Notes: generated from the sequence alone by a model not told the origin. A stretch of DNA of 64,000 bases from Pseudarthrobacter sp. NIBRBAC000502772 (GCF_006517235.1 NZ_CP041188.1:1240001-1304000); one strand, 5' to 3'; counted from the first letter of the stretch, positions 32,488 through 41,848 are shown. Numbers and translations are program-made.

Positions 32488-32673
32488 ATGGCTCACAAAG
32501 TTGCTGCCGCGCTGGTTTCCGTCAAGGATCCGGCCGGCAAGAACACGTATTTCTATGAGGGCGCAACAGTGCCCGACGGATTCGACAAGGACGACGTCGA
32601 TCGTCTTGTTGAGTCCGGGATGCTCGAAAAGGTTGGGCCTGAGGCTAAGCCTGCTGCTCGACCGGCCAAGTAG
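32488..32673 (+). CDS. Small head-region protein
   Basis: Sixty-one residues: a short beta part (NTYFYEGATVPDGFDKDDVDRL) and a basic Ala/Pro/Lys tail. It resembles the 48-residue product at 34300 in layout. Commonly found after capsid genes; function unknown. Confidence 0.6.
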   Translation: MAHKVAAALVSVKDPAGKNTYFYEGATVPDGFDKDDVDRLVESGMLEKVGPEAKPAARPAK

Positions 32674-32689
32674 TTAGAGAGGGGACGTC

Positions 32690-33061
32690 ATGGCAATTTA
32701 TGTGCGACCGGAGGATGTTGCCGCCGGGTGGCGTCCCCTCACTGACGGCGAGACTGTCACCGCTCAGGGCTTGATTGATGAGGCTACGGTGCTACTGCGG
32801 GTACTAGTGCCCAACGTTGACTCGCTGGACGAAGCGCTCGTGCGATTCGTTGCGGTGCGGATGATCCGCAGGGTGATGAAAAACCCTGAGGGTTACCGCG
32901 TCCGCAACGAATCCATCGATGACTATTCGGACGGCGGCACCATTGACTCGTCACTATCGACCGGCGAGTTGTACGCGTCGGACCAGGAGCTTGGGTGGCT
33001 GGGCGTCAAGCCTGCGTCTGAGACTAAGCGGGCGTTTGAAGTTCGGCTCGGTGGCTCATGA
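32690..33061 (+). CDS. Head-tail connector, adaptor type
   Basis: A 123-residue protein. YVRPEDVAAGWRPLTDGE and VRFVAVRMIRRVMKNPEGYR mark the gp15/gp19-like adaptor family that closes the portal. AGAGAGGGG precedes ATG 32690. Confidence 0.8.
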   Translation: MAIYVRPEDVAAGWRPLTDGETVTAQGLIDEATVLLRVLVPNVDSLDEALVRFVAVRMIRRVMKNPEGYRVRNESIDDYSDGGTIDSSLSTGELYASDQELGWLGVKPASETKRAFEVRLGGS

Positions 33062-33447
33062 CGGCACTTGACGCGACACTACGCGGACGCGAAGCCGCCG
33101 AGTCCCTAATGCTAGACACCTGCACCATTACCCGCCCCGGCACCCCAGTAACGGACCCGGACAGCGGCAACGTAACCAACCCCTCAACCGAGGTCTACAC
33201 CGGCCGCTGCAAGGTCCAATCCAAGGACTCAGCCACGTCCAACCCCGAGGCTGGCGAGGCAACCTTCACCGTCGTATCGCGCCAGGTTCACATCCCAGCA
33301 AACTCCGCGGACGTGCAGGACGGCGACGTAATCACCATCACGGCGTCACGGCTGAATGCGTTCACGGTGGGTAAGCAGTACCGCGTCGCCGGGTTTGAGC
33401 CTGACAGCTTCGACACCGCGGCCCGATTGCCGGTGAAGATCCTATGA
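33058..33447 (+). CDS. Head-tail connector, stopper type (DUF6093-like)
   Basis: A 129-residue beta-rich protein: LDTCTITRPGTPV at the start and KQYRVAGFEPDSFDTAARLPV at the end, as in actinophage stopper proteins. Overlaps neighbours by 4 nt. Confidence 0.75.
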   Translation: MTALDATLRGREAAESLMLDTCTITRPGTPVTDPDSGNVTNPSTEVYTGRCKVQSKDSATSNPEAGEATFTVVSRQVHIPANSADVQDGDVITITASRLNAFTVGKQYRVAGFEPDSFDTAARLPVKIL

Positions 33448-33833
33448 GCGCCGATACGTCGGACCTTGACGGGCTGGCTCGGTCCTTCCGCGCTATCCCT
33501 GCGCTGATGGTTCCGAAGCTAAAAGGCGTGGTTGCCAAGTCTGCGCTGAACACCAAGAAGATCATGCAGGCGGACGCTCGCAAGTCGCGGCACTTCAAGC
33601 AACTGTCGCGGGCGATCAGCTTTGACCTGAAGGTGTACGAGTTCGGCGGCGACGGCGTTATTGAGGCTGAGATTGGCCCGACTACTGGTGGCGCTGGTTC
33701 TCTCGCTGGCATCGCGTACTTCGGTACGTCGAAGCCTGGTGGTGGCACTGTCCGCAACCCTGAGGACGCGATGCTTGAAGAGGCCCCGAACTTCTACGAG
33801 TACGCGTTCAAGGCGACGGAGGGGCTGCTGTGA
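33444..33833 (+). CDS. Tail-completion/neck protein (HK97 gp10-like)
   Basis: A 129-residue protein with SALNTKKIMQADARKSRHFKQ and the GIAYFGTSKPGGGTV loop of HK97 gp10-like proteins. Position between stopper and terminator genes supports this. Confidence 0.7.
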   Translation: MSADTSDLDGLARSFRAIPALMVPKLKGVVAKSALNTKKIMQADARKSRHFKQLSRAISFDLKVYEFGGDGVIEAEIGPTTGGAGSLAGIAYFGTSKPGGGTVRNPEDAMLEEAPNFYEYAFKATEGLL

Positions 33834-34243
33834 TCAAGGAACACTACGACGCGGTGAAGGCTCTCCTGCCGGGCACTGTGCGGGTTCACATGTGGAACGT
33901 TCCGGCGGATCCGGTTTACCCCTACGTGGTGCTGTGGGGCGATCTTGGCGAAGAGTCCTCGGGCGGTCCTGATGGCGACTCGCTGCGGGACGATCCCGAC
34001 GTGCTGTCAATCCGGATCCGCGCTACCTACGTGGGGCTCAATGGAGACTCGATGCTGATCGTGGCAAGGAACGCACGAGCCGCACTGAATCGCAAGACGC
34101 CCGTAGTCGCAGGCTGGCATCCGAACCCGCTACGGCAGGCGGTCCTAATGGACGGCCAAGTAGACACGGACGTAACCCTGACCGGCGGCGGGAATCCCAC
34201 CTACGCCGTGGACGAGTTCGCGCTCGTCTCCCACAAGCTCTAA
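33830..34243 (+). CDS. Tail terminator protein
   Basis: A 137-residue protein. YPYVVLWGDLGEESS, the VSLRIRATYVG-like strand and the C-terminal DEFALVSHK strand fit tail-terminator proteins that cap the tail tube. Its stop is followed by a terminator. Confidence 0.75.
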   Translation: MIKEHYDAVKALLPGTVRVHMWNVPADPVYPYVVLWGDLGEESSGGPDGDSLRDDPDVLSIRIRATYVGLNGDSMLIVARNARAALNRKTPVVAGWHPNPLRQAVLMDGQVDTDVTLTGGGNPTYAVDEFALVSHKL

Positions 34244-34258
34244 CCCCTACCCATCCAC

Positions 34259-34280
34259 AGCGCCTCTCTGGGGCGCTTTT
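34259..34280 (+). terminator. Intrinsic terminator inside the structural operon
   Basis: AGCGCC (34259-34264) with GGCGCT (34272-34277), then TTTTCTT. It probably attenuates rather than ends late transcription. Confidence 0.75.
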
Positions 34281-34299
34281 CTTATGCCCTGGAGGCGCC

Positions 34300-34446
34300 A
34301 TGTTTGTCGATGCCCTGAATGTGCACGGTGAGGTTCAGACCGTACCGGCGCACTACCTAGAAGCTTTCCCGGACCAGTTCAAGCCGATTGATTCCGAACC
34401 CAAACCAACCCCGCCGGCTAAGGCCGCAACCTCGAAGGAGTCCTGA
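34300..34446 (+). CDS. Very small protein before the tail tube gene (48 aa)
   Basis: MFVDALNVHGEVQTVPAHYLEAFP, then a Pro/Lys/Ala tail. GGAGGC precedes ATG 34300. Similar layout to the protein at 32488. Confidence 0.6.
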   Translation: MFVDALNVHGEVQTVPAHYLEAFPDQFKPIDSEPKPTPPAKAATSKES

Positions 34447-34448
34447 CC

Positions 34449-34958
34449 ATGGGCGTTCGCGTACTTGCTGACGGCAAGACAAAGTTCACTATCCTGACCA
34501 CGAAGCCCGCTAATGTTCTCGCGCCTACCGCTGCTGAGTTGAACGCTGGCATTGACCTGTCTCTGAACGTACTGTCTTCTGACTTCTCGTTCGCAGCCGC
34601 CGATTCCGACAAGGTTCCGGAGAAGCCGCTCGGCAAATCCGGCAACGCTAACGCCATTGGTGCATCCAACTGGCTGCTGGCGTTCACCGTCTGGCGGAAC
34701 TTCCTTACGGGCGGTGGCTTCGATACCGCCGCTGAAGCCGGGTGGGCTGCCGTCAAGGTCAAGGGCGCAACCCTTTGGGCCTATGCGCGCCAGACGGACA
34801 AGGCCGCAACTGCCGCTTGGGCTGCGACGGATGAAATTTACCTCGGCGCCGAGTTCACTACCGACAACCCCCAGCGCACGGATGGCACCGGCTTCATCAA
34901 GTACCGCGTGCCCACTGAGGTCCAGGACGGCTACCCGTTCATCACTGTGGCTGCGTAG
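34449..34958 (+). CDS. Major tail (tube) protein
   Basis: A 169-residue protein. TKFTILTTKPANVLAPTAAEL at the start and DEIYLGAEFTTDNPQRTDG near the end match actinophage tail-tube proteins. GAAGGAGTCC precedes the ATG. Confidence 0.85.
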   Translation: MGVRVLADGKTKFTILTTKPANVLAPTAAELNAGIDLSLNVLSSDFSFAAADSDKVPEKPLGKSGNANAIGASNWLLAFTVWRNFLTGGGFDTAAEAGWAAVKVKGATLWAYARQTDKAATAAWAATDEIYLGAEFTTDNPQRTDGTGFIKYRVPTEVQDGYPFITVAA

Positions 34959-34968
34959 GGGGGACTAG

Positions 34969-35286
34969 ATGGCTATCGCTAACTATTCCGTCCCTGTACT
35001 GGCAGGCACTCCGCCTACGTTCGCCGCGCCTGCCACTTCTGACACGGTCCAGGTTGGTTCGACGCTGGTTGTGAAGAACGCTTCCGGCGTATCGGTCACG
35101 GTCACGTTGGTCACGCCGGGCAATCTCCCCACTGGTGACGCTTACCCGGATCGCGCCTACACGGTCACTGCTGGTGCTGAGGCGTGGATCCCGGTCCTGT
35201 CTGAGTACCGCAACACTGCTGGCGTTGCCGCAGTGACGTTCTCTGCGGTGACTTCGGTAACTGCGGCGTCCATCACCCACAGCTAG
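34969..35286 (+). CDS. Beta-rich structural protein
   Basis: A 105-residue protein of Thr/Val/Ala-rich strands (GSTLVVKNASGVSVTVTLV, AEAWIPVLSEYRN). Looks like a small Ig-like or decoration domain. GGGGGA precedes ATG 34969. Confidence 0.6.
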   Translation: MAIANYSVPVLAGTPPTFAAPATSDTVQVGSTLVVKNASGVSVTVTLVTPGNLPTGDAYPDRAYTVTAGAEAWIPVLSEYRNTAGVAAVTFSAVTSVTAASITHS

Positions 35287-35293
35287 TGAGACC

Positions 35294-35330
35294 GGATGGC
35301 GGCGCGTGATTAGGCTCCGCGCCGCCATCC
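35294..35330 (+). other. 13-bp hairpin between tail genes
   Basis: GGATGGCGGCGCG (35294-35306) and CGCGCCGCCATCC (35318-35330) form a perfect stem without T-tract, after the tail-tube block. Possibly an mRNA stability or attenuation element. Confidence 0.6.
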
Positions 35331-35373
35331 CCACCAATCAACCGAGCCTATACCTAGAAATGGAGCCTATCCA

Positions 35374-35604
35374 ATGAGCAAAGTAATTGAGGGCGTGCCC
35401 GAGTCGATCACTCGCGCCGCCTACATCAAGCTATTCGAGTCCATCGGCATCGACCCGCGCCAGACGTTGGAGATCAGCTTAAAAGCTGACGGCGTCTATG
35501 CAACAGTCTTTGCGCTCAACGAGGAGAGCATTAGGACCATTGACAATGCTGGCAATGGATTCAATAAGCACATCATCTACATCCCCGTGAAGGACGAAGT
35601 ATGA
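35374..35604 (+). CDS. Hypothetical tail-region protein
   Basis: A 76-residue protein: IEGVPESITRAAYIKLFESI, then strands ending IIYIPVKDEV. It resembles small actinophage proteins upstream of the chaperone. Stop overlaps the apparent chaperone ATG. Confidence 0.55.
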   Translation: MSKVIEGVPESITRAAYIKLFESIGIDPRQTLEISLKADGVYATVFALNEESIRTIDNAGNGFNKHIIYIPVKDEV

Positions 35605-36103
35605 GCACCCCCAGGATTTCGACATTGACGCGTGGCTGGAAGATGCCGAGCGCCCCGCACGTAGCGTGACCGTCTACCAGAAGGCGGGCCTGATCGCGGA
35701 CCTTGACGCGCTGGCTGAGCGGATCGAGAACGAGGACGGCGAAGAGGTTGACGGGCCGTCGATGGGTGGCGGCAATCTTCGCGCCAAGTACGCGGATCTC
35801 GCGCAGAAGTTCCACGACTCCGCGCTGACGATCCGCATTGAAGGACGCAGTGAGCGCGAGCGTGAGGATGTGGTTCTGCGCGTTCCTGGCTTGACCCCGG
35901 ATCAGCGCGGCGCCGTGGTGCTGGCAGACGCGATCACTTCCCCGAAGTTCACTCCCGCGCAGGTTGAGAAGCTCGCGGCGAAGCTTGGTGAAGTTCAGTT
36001 CTCGCGGATCGTGACTCGCTTCCACGAGGCGTGCGAAGACATGCCCGCCGTGAGCGCAGATTTTTTGCCGAAGCGCTCTACTCCGGACGATGGTGGCGAG
36101 TAG
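35601..36103 (+). CDS. Tail assembly chaperone, short form (start region out of frame)
   Basis: The conserved part reads DFDIDAWLEDAERPARSVTVYQKAG... to SADFLPKRSTPDDGGE. ATG 35601 overlaps the upstream stop as a proper start should, but a run of five C (35608-35612) puts it out of frame. One more C would give MSTPQDFDIDAW. As written, only GTG 35666 (VTVYQ) can start the frame, for a 145-residue product lacking about 20 conserved residues. The protein guides tape-measure and tube assembly. Confidence 0.75.
36061..36067 (+). promoter_or_regulatory. Programmed -1 frameshift site
   Basis: T TTT TTG in the chaperone frame (GAT TTT TTG CCG). A -1 slip re-pairs as TTT TTT and continues GCC GAA GCG CTC, the frame of the downstream extension. 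This is the standard G/GT strategy of long-tailed phages. Confidence 0.85.
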
Positions 36104-36486
36104 TCGCAGCCCTCAAGACGGCTGAGCGTTTCCAGCGCCAGCCGTCCGACTACCTGGGCCCCTTGCCTGAGTGGAAGGACCGGCTACTGGAGTTCGCTTA
36201 CACGCTGTACGTAGAGGGCATGTGCGGCTGTGGTCGGCCTAAGTCTGAGTGCCGGAACGATGCTAACCGCGGACTATACGAAGTCGCGGACATAACCTGT
36301 CACGCGCAGGCTGCCGTCGAGGAACATACCGGGCAAGAGAAGTTCAAGGCCGATCCAGGCCAACGGTTCTACGCGACCGAGATTGACGAAGAGCTAATCA
36401 CTCGCAGGACGTTCGCGCCACTTTCCGAGGCCAACAATCGCGGTAATGAAACCGGCCAGCGCGACGGTAGCAGCGAACCCACTTAG
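36069..36486 (+). CDS. Frameshift extension of the tail assembly chaperone (long form)
   Basis: Reached by the -1 slip at 36061-36067, adding about 140 residues: AEALYSGRWWRVVAALK, then PEWKDRLLEFAYTLYVEGM and CGCGRPKSEC. No independent start with a ribosome-binding site exists, and the first ATG (36031) reads a shadow peptide. The last 93 nt overlap a minus-strand gene. Confidence 0.85.
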
Positions 36487-36609
36487 GCCCATGTTGCCAC
36501 CCTCGCCCGCCGTGGCTATGGCGATAACGACGCCAAATACGAGCATGGCCGCGCCGGTCTTCATCGCATTGGCGCCGCGCTTTTTGTGAATATCCCCCGA
36601 AGTAGTCAT
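36394..36609 (-). CDS. Antisense small membrane protein in the tail operon
   Basis: A 71-residue protein from ATG 36609. Two membrane helices (TGAAMLVFGVVIAIATAG and MGLSGFAATVALAGFITAIVG) and a charged WRERPASD tail. TACACT lies exactly 7 nt upstream of the ATG with no Shine-Dalgarno, suggesting a leaderless transcript. Transcribed against the late operon, so presumably made in the lysogen. A holin or superinfection-exclusion protein are both possible. Confidence 0.6.
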   Translation of the reverse strand: MTTSGDIHKKRGANAMKTGAAMLVFGVVIAIATAGEGGNMGLSGFAATVALAGFITAIVGLGKWRERPASD

Positions 36610-36658
36610 GCCCGCGAGTGTACCGCACCCGTTCAAAACAAAATAGTGGAGGTATCCC

Positions 36659-39600
36659 GTGGCGGATCGCCGTGTCAAAGTCGTATTCAGCGCGGAGATC
36701 CAGAACTTCAAGTCAGCAATGGACGCCGCGGCGACCGCAACGCAGAAAGCCAAGACGGCGTCTGAGGCGGCCGGCAAGGCTGCGGACAAGAGCGCCGAGG
36801 ACATACAGAAGCAGGCTCTCGCGCATCACGCTGCGGCGAAGGCTGCGGGCCTCCAGTATGACAACACGGGCCAGCTCGTAACGATGAACGGCAAGGCTGT
36901 TAGCTCGCAGCAGGCGGCTACTCATGGGCTTCAGACGTTCTCGGCAGAGGCGTACCTTGCGGGCCGGGCGGCTGTCTCTGCAGGCGAGGATGCGGAGGCT
37001 GCGGCTCAGGTTGCGGCTGACGCGCAGGCCGCAGCGGCGGATGCGGCGGCTGAGCACGCGAGTGCGCTTGAGGAAGTGGCGACGACCGCGGGGCTTAGTG
37101 GCGCGGCGGTGGTTGCTGGTGTTGGGCTGGCGGTCAAGGCTTACGCTGACTTTGATAAGCAGATGTCAGTGGTGGACTCTGCAACGCACGAAACTGCCGG
37201 GAATATGGATCTGTTGCGGCAGGCGGCGATTGATGCCGGCGCCGACACGGCATTCTCCGCGGTTGATGCTGCGCGTGGCATTGAGGAAATGGCTAAGGCT
37301 GGCGTCACTACCGCCGATATTCTCGGCGGCGGTCTAAAGGGCACGCTTGCGCTGGCTGCCGCTGGCGCGCTCGACGTGGGCGACGCCTCGGAAATTGCCG
37401 CTTCGGCCATGGTTCAATTTGGGCTCAAGGGCAAAGATATTCCGCATATCGCAGACCTGCTCGCCGCTGCTGCCGGTAAAGCCCAGGGATCGGTCCAGGA
37501 TATGGGCCTTGCCCTTTCCTATGCTGGCGTCCCGGCTGCTGGCCTCGGTATCTCCATTGAGCAGACCACTGGCACTCTTGCCATGTTCGCCAAGGCGGGC
37601 ATTGTTGGCGAGAAGGCTGGTACTGCGCTACGGGCCATGCTCGTGTCGATGGTCAAGCCTGCTGACGTTACGCAGAAAACGATGGACAATCTGGGGATCT
37701 CGTTCTCGGACGCCAGCGGCGAGTTTATCGGGCTCGACGGCGCCGGGGCGGTATTGCAGGAGCGGCTTGGCGGTCTGGATGAGATGACGCGAAACGCCAC
37801 GCTTGCGCAGATTTTCGGCAACGAGGCGCTCGGCGCCGCTCAGACGCTCTACAATAACGGCGCCGAAGGCGTCCGGGAAATGACTGCCGCGGTCGATGAG
37901 TACGGCTATGCGACCGACACTGCCAATAGGATGCAGAACAACCTTACTGGCGACCTGGAAAAGCTGGGCGGCTCGTTCGACACGGTCCTAATCCAGTCCG
38001 GCTCTGGCGCTAGTGAGGTGTTGCGCGGGCTTGTGAAGGGCCTCAATGGGCTCGTTGATGTCGTCGGGTCTATTCCTGCGCCAACGCTGTCCGTAGGCCT
38101 TGGATTAGCTGGTGTGGCTGGCGGCGCGCTTGTGCTTGGCAGTGGACTCGTGGCACTCAACGCGAAGATTGCGACCACAAGCGCAGCTCTCGCGCTATTG
38201 GCCCCGGCTGGCACTAGGGCGGGCACGGCGCTGGCTATGGCGGGCACAGCCGCGAAGCTAGCTGGCGTTGCCGCAGGCTTGGCTGTGGCGACTTTTGCTA
38301 TCGCTAAATTGGCCGAATCTGACTACATGTCCAAGATCGATACGGGTATGGGTAGGGTTGCGGATTCACTGGCCGAGGTTTCGACCAACGGCCCCGCTGC
38401 CGGCTCTGCGCTTGACCAGATATTCAAGGACCGTGATGGCGGCGACCTAATCAATACCGTCACGGATCTTGACTCGGCAATCAAGCGGACCTTTAATCGC
38501 GACGCCGGGCAGCAGTTTAACGACTGGGGCGAGGCTGTCGTCAATGGAATGACCGGGGTCAAGGGCTCGTCCCAGATCCTTGGCGAGTCATTTGGGCGGC
38601 TGGATAAGGGTCTGGCTGAACTTGTCTCGGGCGGCAAGGGTGATGATGCGGCTAAGTCGTTCGAACGAATCAAGAAGGCTGCTGCCGATCAGGATGTAAG
38701 CGTTGAGGAACTCACCAAGAAGTTCCCGCAATACGCGGACGCGTTGAAGGCTGCTGAGGCTGCGGCTAAGACCGCCGCTACTGAGACTGACGGCGCAAAA
38801 GATGCCATTAAGGGCGCGGGCGACGCAGCGGCGGATGCTGGCCCATCAGCCGAGGATCTGGCGAAGCAGCTTGAGGATGTAGGCCTGCGCGCCGATGCGT
38901 CCGTAGAGAACCTTGACAAGTTCACGCAGGCACTCGTCAATGCTGGCCTACTCACTCTTTCGGCACGTGACGCCACGGCTAAATTTGAGGAAGGGTTGGA
39001 CGGACTCAAGGGCAAGATCGACGAGATCATGCTTACTGAGCAGGCTCACGGCGGTGTGCTCAACGAGAACCGGACCGACTTTGATTTGTTCTCAGAGGCC
39101 GGTCGAGCCGCTAATGACGTACTGGCTGACATGACCCAGCGAGGCATTAGTGCCGCCGAGGCTATGGCGAAGAATGGCGCGTCGATGCCAGAGGTTCAGG
39201 GGCAGCTCACTAAGACCTATGACGCTATGGTTCTGACCGCTAGGGGCTTCGGACTCGGCAAGGACGAGGCGGAAGCCTTGACCAGATCCATACTTCACAT
39301 CCCGCCGGGCGTGGATATCAACACGTGGATGTCTGACGAAGCCAAGCGCATGGCAGACGCTACCAAGAAGGCCATTGACGACATCCCGGCCCGCAAGGAT
39401 GTCCAAGTCAACATCACCGAGTCAATCAATCGACAGGTGAAGAACTCTGCCTATGCGGATGATCCGTCAATGGTTGCGCTGGATCCAGCGAACCACGCTA
39501 CCGGCGGACGTATCCCTGGCTATGCGGACGGCGGGCAACTGCCAACCTCCGGGCCTGGCACTGGCATGACTGACGGGTTCCTTGGGATCTCATCGGCCGG

Positions 39601-39889
39601 CGTTCCAATGGCTCGGGTGGACGCTGGTGAATGGATCATCAAGCGCTCATCCAGTGACCGCTACCCCCGCGAACTGGCAGCCATCAACGCTGGCACCTTC
39701 CCTAAGATGCCCGGCTACGCGAGCGGCGGGCGCGAGTACTCGGCGCAGTCGTTCGGCCACGCACCATATCGGGCATCGGCTCAACCTGCCGCCGGGATGC
39801 ATATCGACAAGGTCGAAATCAACCAGCAGCGGGATCCGGGCGCGACGTTCGCGGAGTTTGCCCGTAGAACAAATGCCCTCAACCCCTAA
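36659..39889 (+). CDS. Tape measure protein
   Basis: A 1076-residue protein from GTG 36659 with GGAGG upstream. N-terminal coiled coil (1-130). A PhageMin_Tail-like core contains DFDKQMSVVDSATHETAG, ADTAFSAVDAARGIEEMAKAG and GTALRAMLVSMVKPA. A hydrophobic stretch spans about 480-560. The C-terminus has Gly-rich GYADGGQLPTSGPGTG repeats. Length sets the tail length. Confidence 0.95.
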   Translation: MADRRVKVVFSAEIQNFKSAMDAAATATQKAKTASEAAGKAADKSAEDIQKQALAHHAAAKAAGLQYDNTGQLVTMNGKAVSSQQAATHGLQTFSAEAYLAGRAAVSAGEDAEAAAQVAADAQAAAADAAAEHASALEEVATTAGLSGAAVVAGVGLAVKAYADFDKQMSVVDSATHETAGNMDLLRQAAIDAGADTAFSAVDAARGIEEMAKAGVTTADILGGGLKGTLALAAAGALDVGDASEIAASAMVQFGLKGKDIPHIADLLAAAAGKAQGSVQDMGLALSYAGVPAAGLGISIEQTTGTLAMFAKAGIVGEKAGTALRAMLVSMVKPADVTQKTMDNLGISFSDASGEFIGLDGAGAVLQERLGGLDEMTRNATLAQIFGNEALGAAQTLYNNGAEGVREMTAAVDEYGYATDTANRMQNNLTGDLEKLGGSFDTVLIQSGSGASEVLRGLVKGLNGLVDVVGSIPAPTLSVGLGLAGVAGGALVLGSGLVALNAKIATTSAALALLAPAGTRAGTALAMAGTAAKLAGVAAGLAVATFAIAKLAESDYMSKIDTGMGRVADSLAEVSTNGPAAGSALDQIFKDRDGGDLINTVTDLDSAIKRTFNRDAGQQFNDWGEAVVNGMTGVKGSSQILGESFGRLDKGLAELVSGGKGDDAAKSFERIKKAAADQDVSVEELTKKFPQYADALKAAEAAAKTAATETDGAKDAIKGAGDAAADAGPSAEDLAKQLEDVGLRADASVENLDKFTQALVNAGLLTLSARDATAKFEEGLDGLKGKIDEIMLTEQAHGGVLNENRTDFDLFSEAGRAANDVLADMTQRGISAAEAMAKNGASMPEVQGQLTKTYDAMVLTARGFGLGKDEAEALTRSILHIPPGVDINTWMSDEAKRMADATKKAIDDIPARKDVQVNITESINRQVKNSAYADDPSMVALDPANHATGGRIPGYADGGQLPTSGPGTGMTDGFLGISSAGVPMARVDAGEWIIKRSSSDRYPRELAAINAGTFPKMPGYASGGREYSAQSFGHAPYRASAQPAAGMHIDKVEINQQRDPGATFAEFARRTNALNP

Positions 39890-39904
39890 CAGAAGGAGGC
39901 TGGG

Positions 39905-40816
39905 ATGCCTTATCCGAGTCCGATAACGTATCCCAGCCCTTCCCTCTACCCCGGCTTCAGCTTCGGTGGAGAGGGGCGGCAGGTTGCGCTTACTCCAGAC
40001 TTCATCCTTGGTCAGACAGACGCTTTCGGTGTCCGCTGGTCCCTGACGACCCTAGACGGCTACGACGGATCACCATCGCCCACACTGAACCTGACGCAGC
40101 GGGCGCGTGGGCATGGCGCTACTGGCTCAGAATCGTTCCTGACGGCGCGGATCCTAACCATGGGCGGGCTGATCCACGGCGCGGACACGGCGGCGATTGA
40201 GGCCGCGTTCGACCGGCTGAATGCGGCGATCAAGCTGGAGCCGTTCGAGATTCTCGTGCTTGAGTCCGGGCGGATCCGTAACGCCATGGTGCAGCGCCAG
40301 GGTGAGGTTATCCCGACGTGGCACTCTGACAAGCTCGCCGCATATTCGGTTCTCGTCTCAGCCAAAGACCCCCGCAAGTTCGGTGACCTAGTCACAGCAA
40401 CGACCCGCCTCCCGTTCTCTGAGGGTGGACTAACCTTCCCAGTCACATTCCCGATCACGTTCACTGGCGTATCTGGCACAGGCAAGGTGACGATCAATAA
40501 CCCCGGCAACACGCAGGCCCCGGTCTGGTTGAGGATCGACGGTCCCATCCCGGCTGGTGGCTGGACCGTGACGCACATTGGCAAGAAGCAGTCGCTCACG
40601 TTCGCCACGGCCCTTGAGCTTGGCACTGGCGAGTTCGTGACGGTGGACATGGACCGCCGCGAAGTCCTCGCGCAGGGTCAGGCGCCGCGCTCGGGTTACG
40701 TCACTTCCCGTGGCTGGTTCTCACTGGACCCCGGCGATAACGAGATTGCTTTCTCGGCTCAGAACTATTCATCCACGGCGAGCCTGTCGCTAACCACCAA
40801 GCCAGCATGGAGTTGA
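39905..40816 (+). CDS. Distal tail protein
   Basis: A 303-residue protein. FGVRWSLTTLDGYDGSPSP and the C-terminal SRGWFSLDPGDNEIAFSAQN match the phage tail (Dit/Sipho_tail-like) proteins that follow tape measures. GGAGGCTGGG precedes ATG 39905. Confidence 0.8.
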   Translation: MPYPSPITYPSPSLYPGFSFGGEGRQVALTPDFILGQTDAFGVRWSLTTLDGYDGSPSPTLNLTQRARGHGATGSESFLTARILTMGGLIHGADTAAIEAAFDRLNAAIKLEPFEILVLESGRIRNAMVQRQGEVIPTWHSDKLAAYSVLVSAKDPRKFGDLVTATTRLPFSEGGLTFPVTFPITFTGVSGTGKVTINNPGNTQAPVWLRIDGPIPAGGWTVTHIGKKQSLTFATALELGTGEFVTVDMDRREVLAQGQAPRSGYVTSRGWFSLDPGDNEIAFSAQNYSSTASLSLTTKPAWS

Positions 40817-40817
40817 C

Positions 40818-41840
40818 ATGACGATTACTTTCCTCGCCCCTGATGGGGTTGCGATCACGGCGCAGCAGTTCCGGCAGGCTCAGGCTGCGACACATGGCGG
40901 CGGTTCCGGCCGGCGTCTGGGCGTGCGCTCCGGGTTCCGCGTAGACACCCCCAGTAACGTCCTCACGGCCACGTCCACAACATGGACGCTCACCCCGTGC
41001 GCTGCTGAGATTGACCCCGGCGCGACGACCCATCAGGGCGGCTATGGCTGGTCCTCGGATGCGAACGTGACCGGATCCGTAACCGCTGCTGATGCGACGT
41101 ACGCCCGCAAGGACATTGTTTACATCCAGGTCAACGACTCGTCCGCGGGTGATGGTTCCGGCGCACTGTCTGCCCCGGTCCTGTATCTCGCTGGCGTGGC
41201 GGCTGCTACCCCAGTGGCCCCAACCCTCCCCGCCCGCTCCTTCCTCGTCGGCACCATCAGCGTCCCGGTTGCTGGCGGCGGCTCACCCACGGTGGTCCTG
41301 AACCCGGCCCGGTATGTGGCGGCTGGTGCGATTCAGCCGGTGTGGTCACTGGCGGAACGTGACGCGCTGGTGCAGTACTCATCCTTGACCGTGCGGCGCA
41401 TGGACGTGGCAGGCTTCCCGTTGGAAGTCAGCGACGGGACAGCCTGGAAAGCTACCCCAATCTCGGCCATCTACACGGCGCCGGCACTGAACATCTCCAC
41501 AGCAGGCGGCGGGCCCGGACCACTGACTCTGGACGCTGCGAACTCGCAGAACCCCGGCACGATCACATCCCCAGCGTCCGGTCAGATCCAGGTGGCCGAC
41601 TCGGGCGTGTACGCGTTCAACATGCACTGCCAGTTCGCACCGAACGTGTCCGGCTACCTGGCGGTCAAGAACCAGGCAGGGACCGGCACTTACGCGCTAA
41701 CCAACTTCCCGGCCGGTGGTGAGCAGTCCATCGGGTTGCCGAACCTGTACCTCGCTGCGGGCGCTGTGGTGTCGTTCGTGATCGCCCCGTCTGCGCTGAC
41801 GGCAACAACGACCACGATCCGTATCACAAAGATCGCCTAA
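40818..41840 (+). CDS. Minor tail protein with C-terminal beta-sandwich
   Basis: A 340-residue protein. N-terminal TITFLAPDGVAITAQQFRQAQ is typical of siphophage minor tail or base-plate proteins. The last 120 residues (PGTITSPASGQIQVADSGVY, IGLPNLYLAAGAVVSFVIAP) look like a C1q/TNF-like jelly roll used for receptor contact. Confidence 0.75.
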   Translation: MTITFLAPDGVAITAQQFRQAQAATHGGGSGRRLGVRSGFRVDTPSNVLTATSTTWTLTPCAAEIDPGATTHQGGYGWSSDANVTGSVTAADATYARKDIVYIQVNDSSAGDGSGALSAPVLYLAGVAAATPVAPTLPARSFLVGTISVPVAGGGSPTVVLNPARYVAAGAIQPVWSLAERDALVQYSSLTVRRMDVAGFPLEVSDGTAWKATPISAIYTAPALNISTAGGGPGPLTLDAANSQNPGTITSPASGQIQVADSGVYAFNMHCQFAPNVSGYLAVKNQAGTGTYALTNFPAGGEQSIGLPNLYLAAGAVVSFVIAPSALTATTTTIRITKIA

Positions 41841-41848
41841 GTTTTAGC

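Noticed and set aside
36713..37057. Arg/Leu-rich frames on both strands within the tape measure gene
   Set aside because: Their composition is that of antisense or shifted reading of Ala-rich coding DNA.
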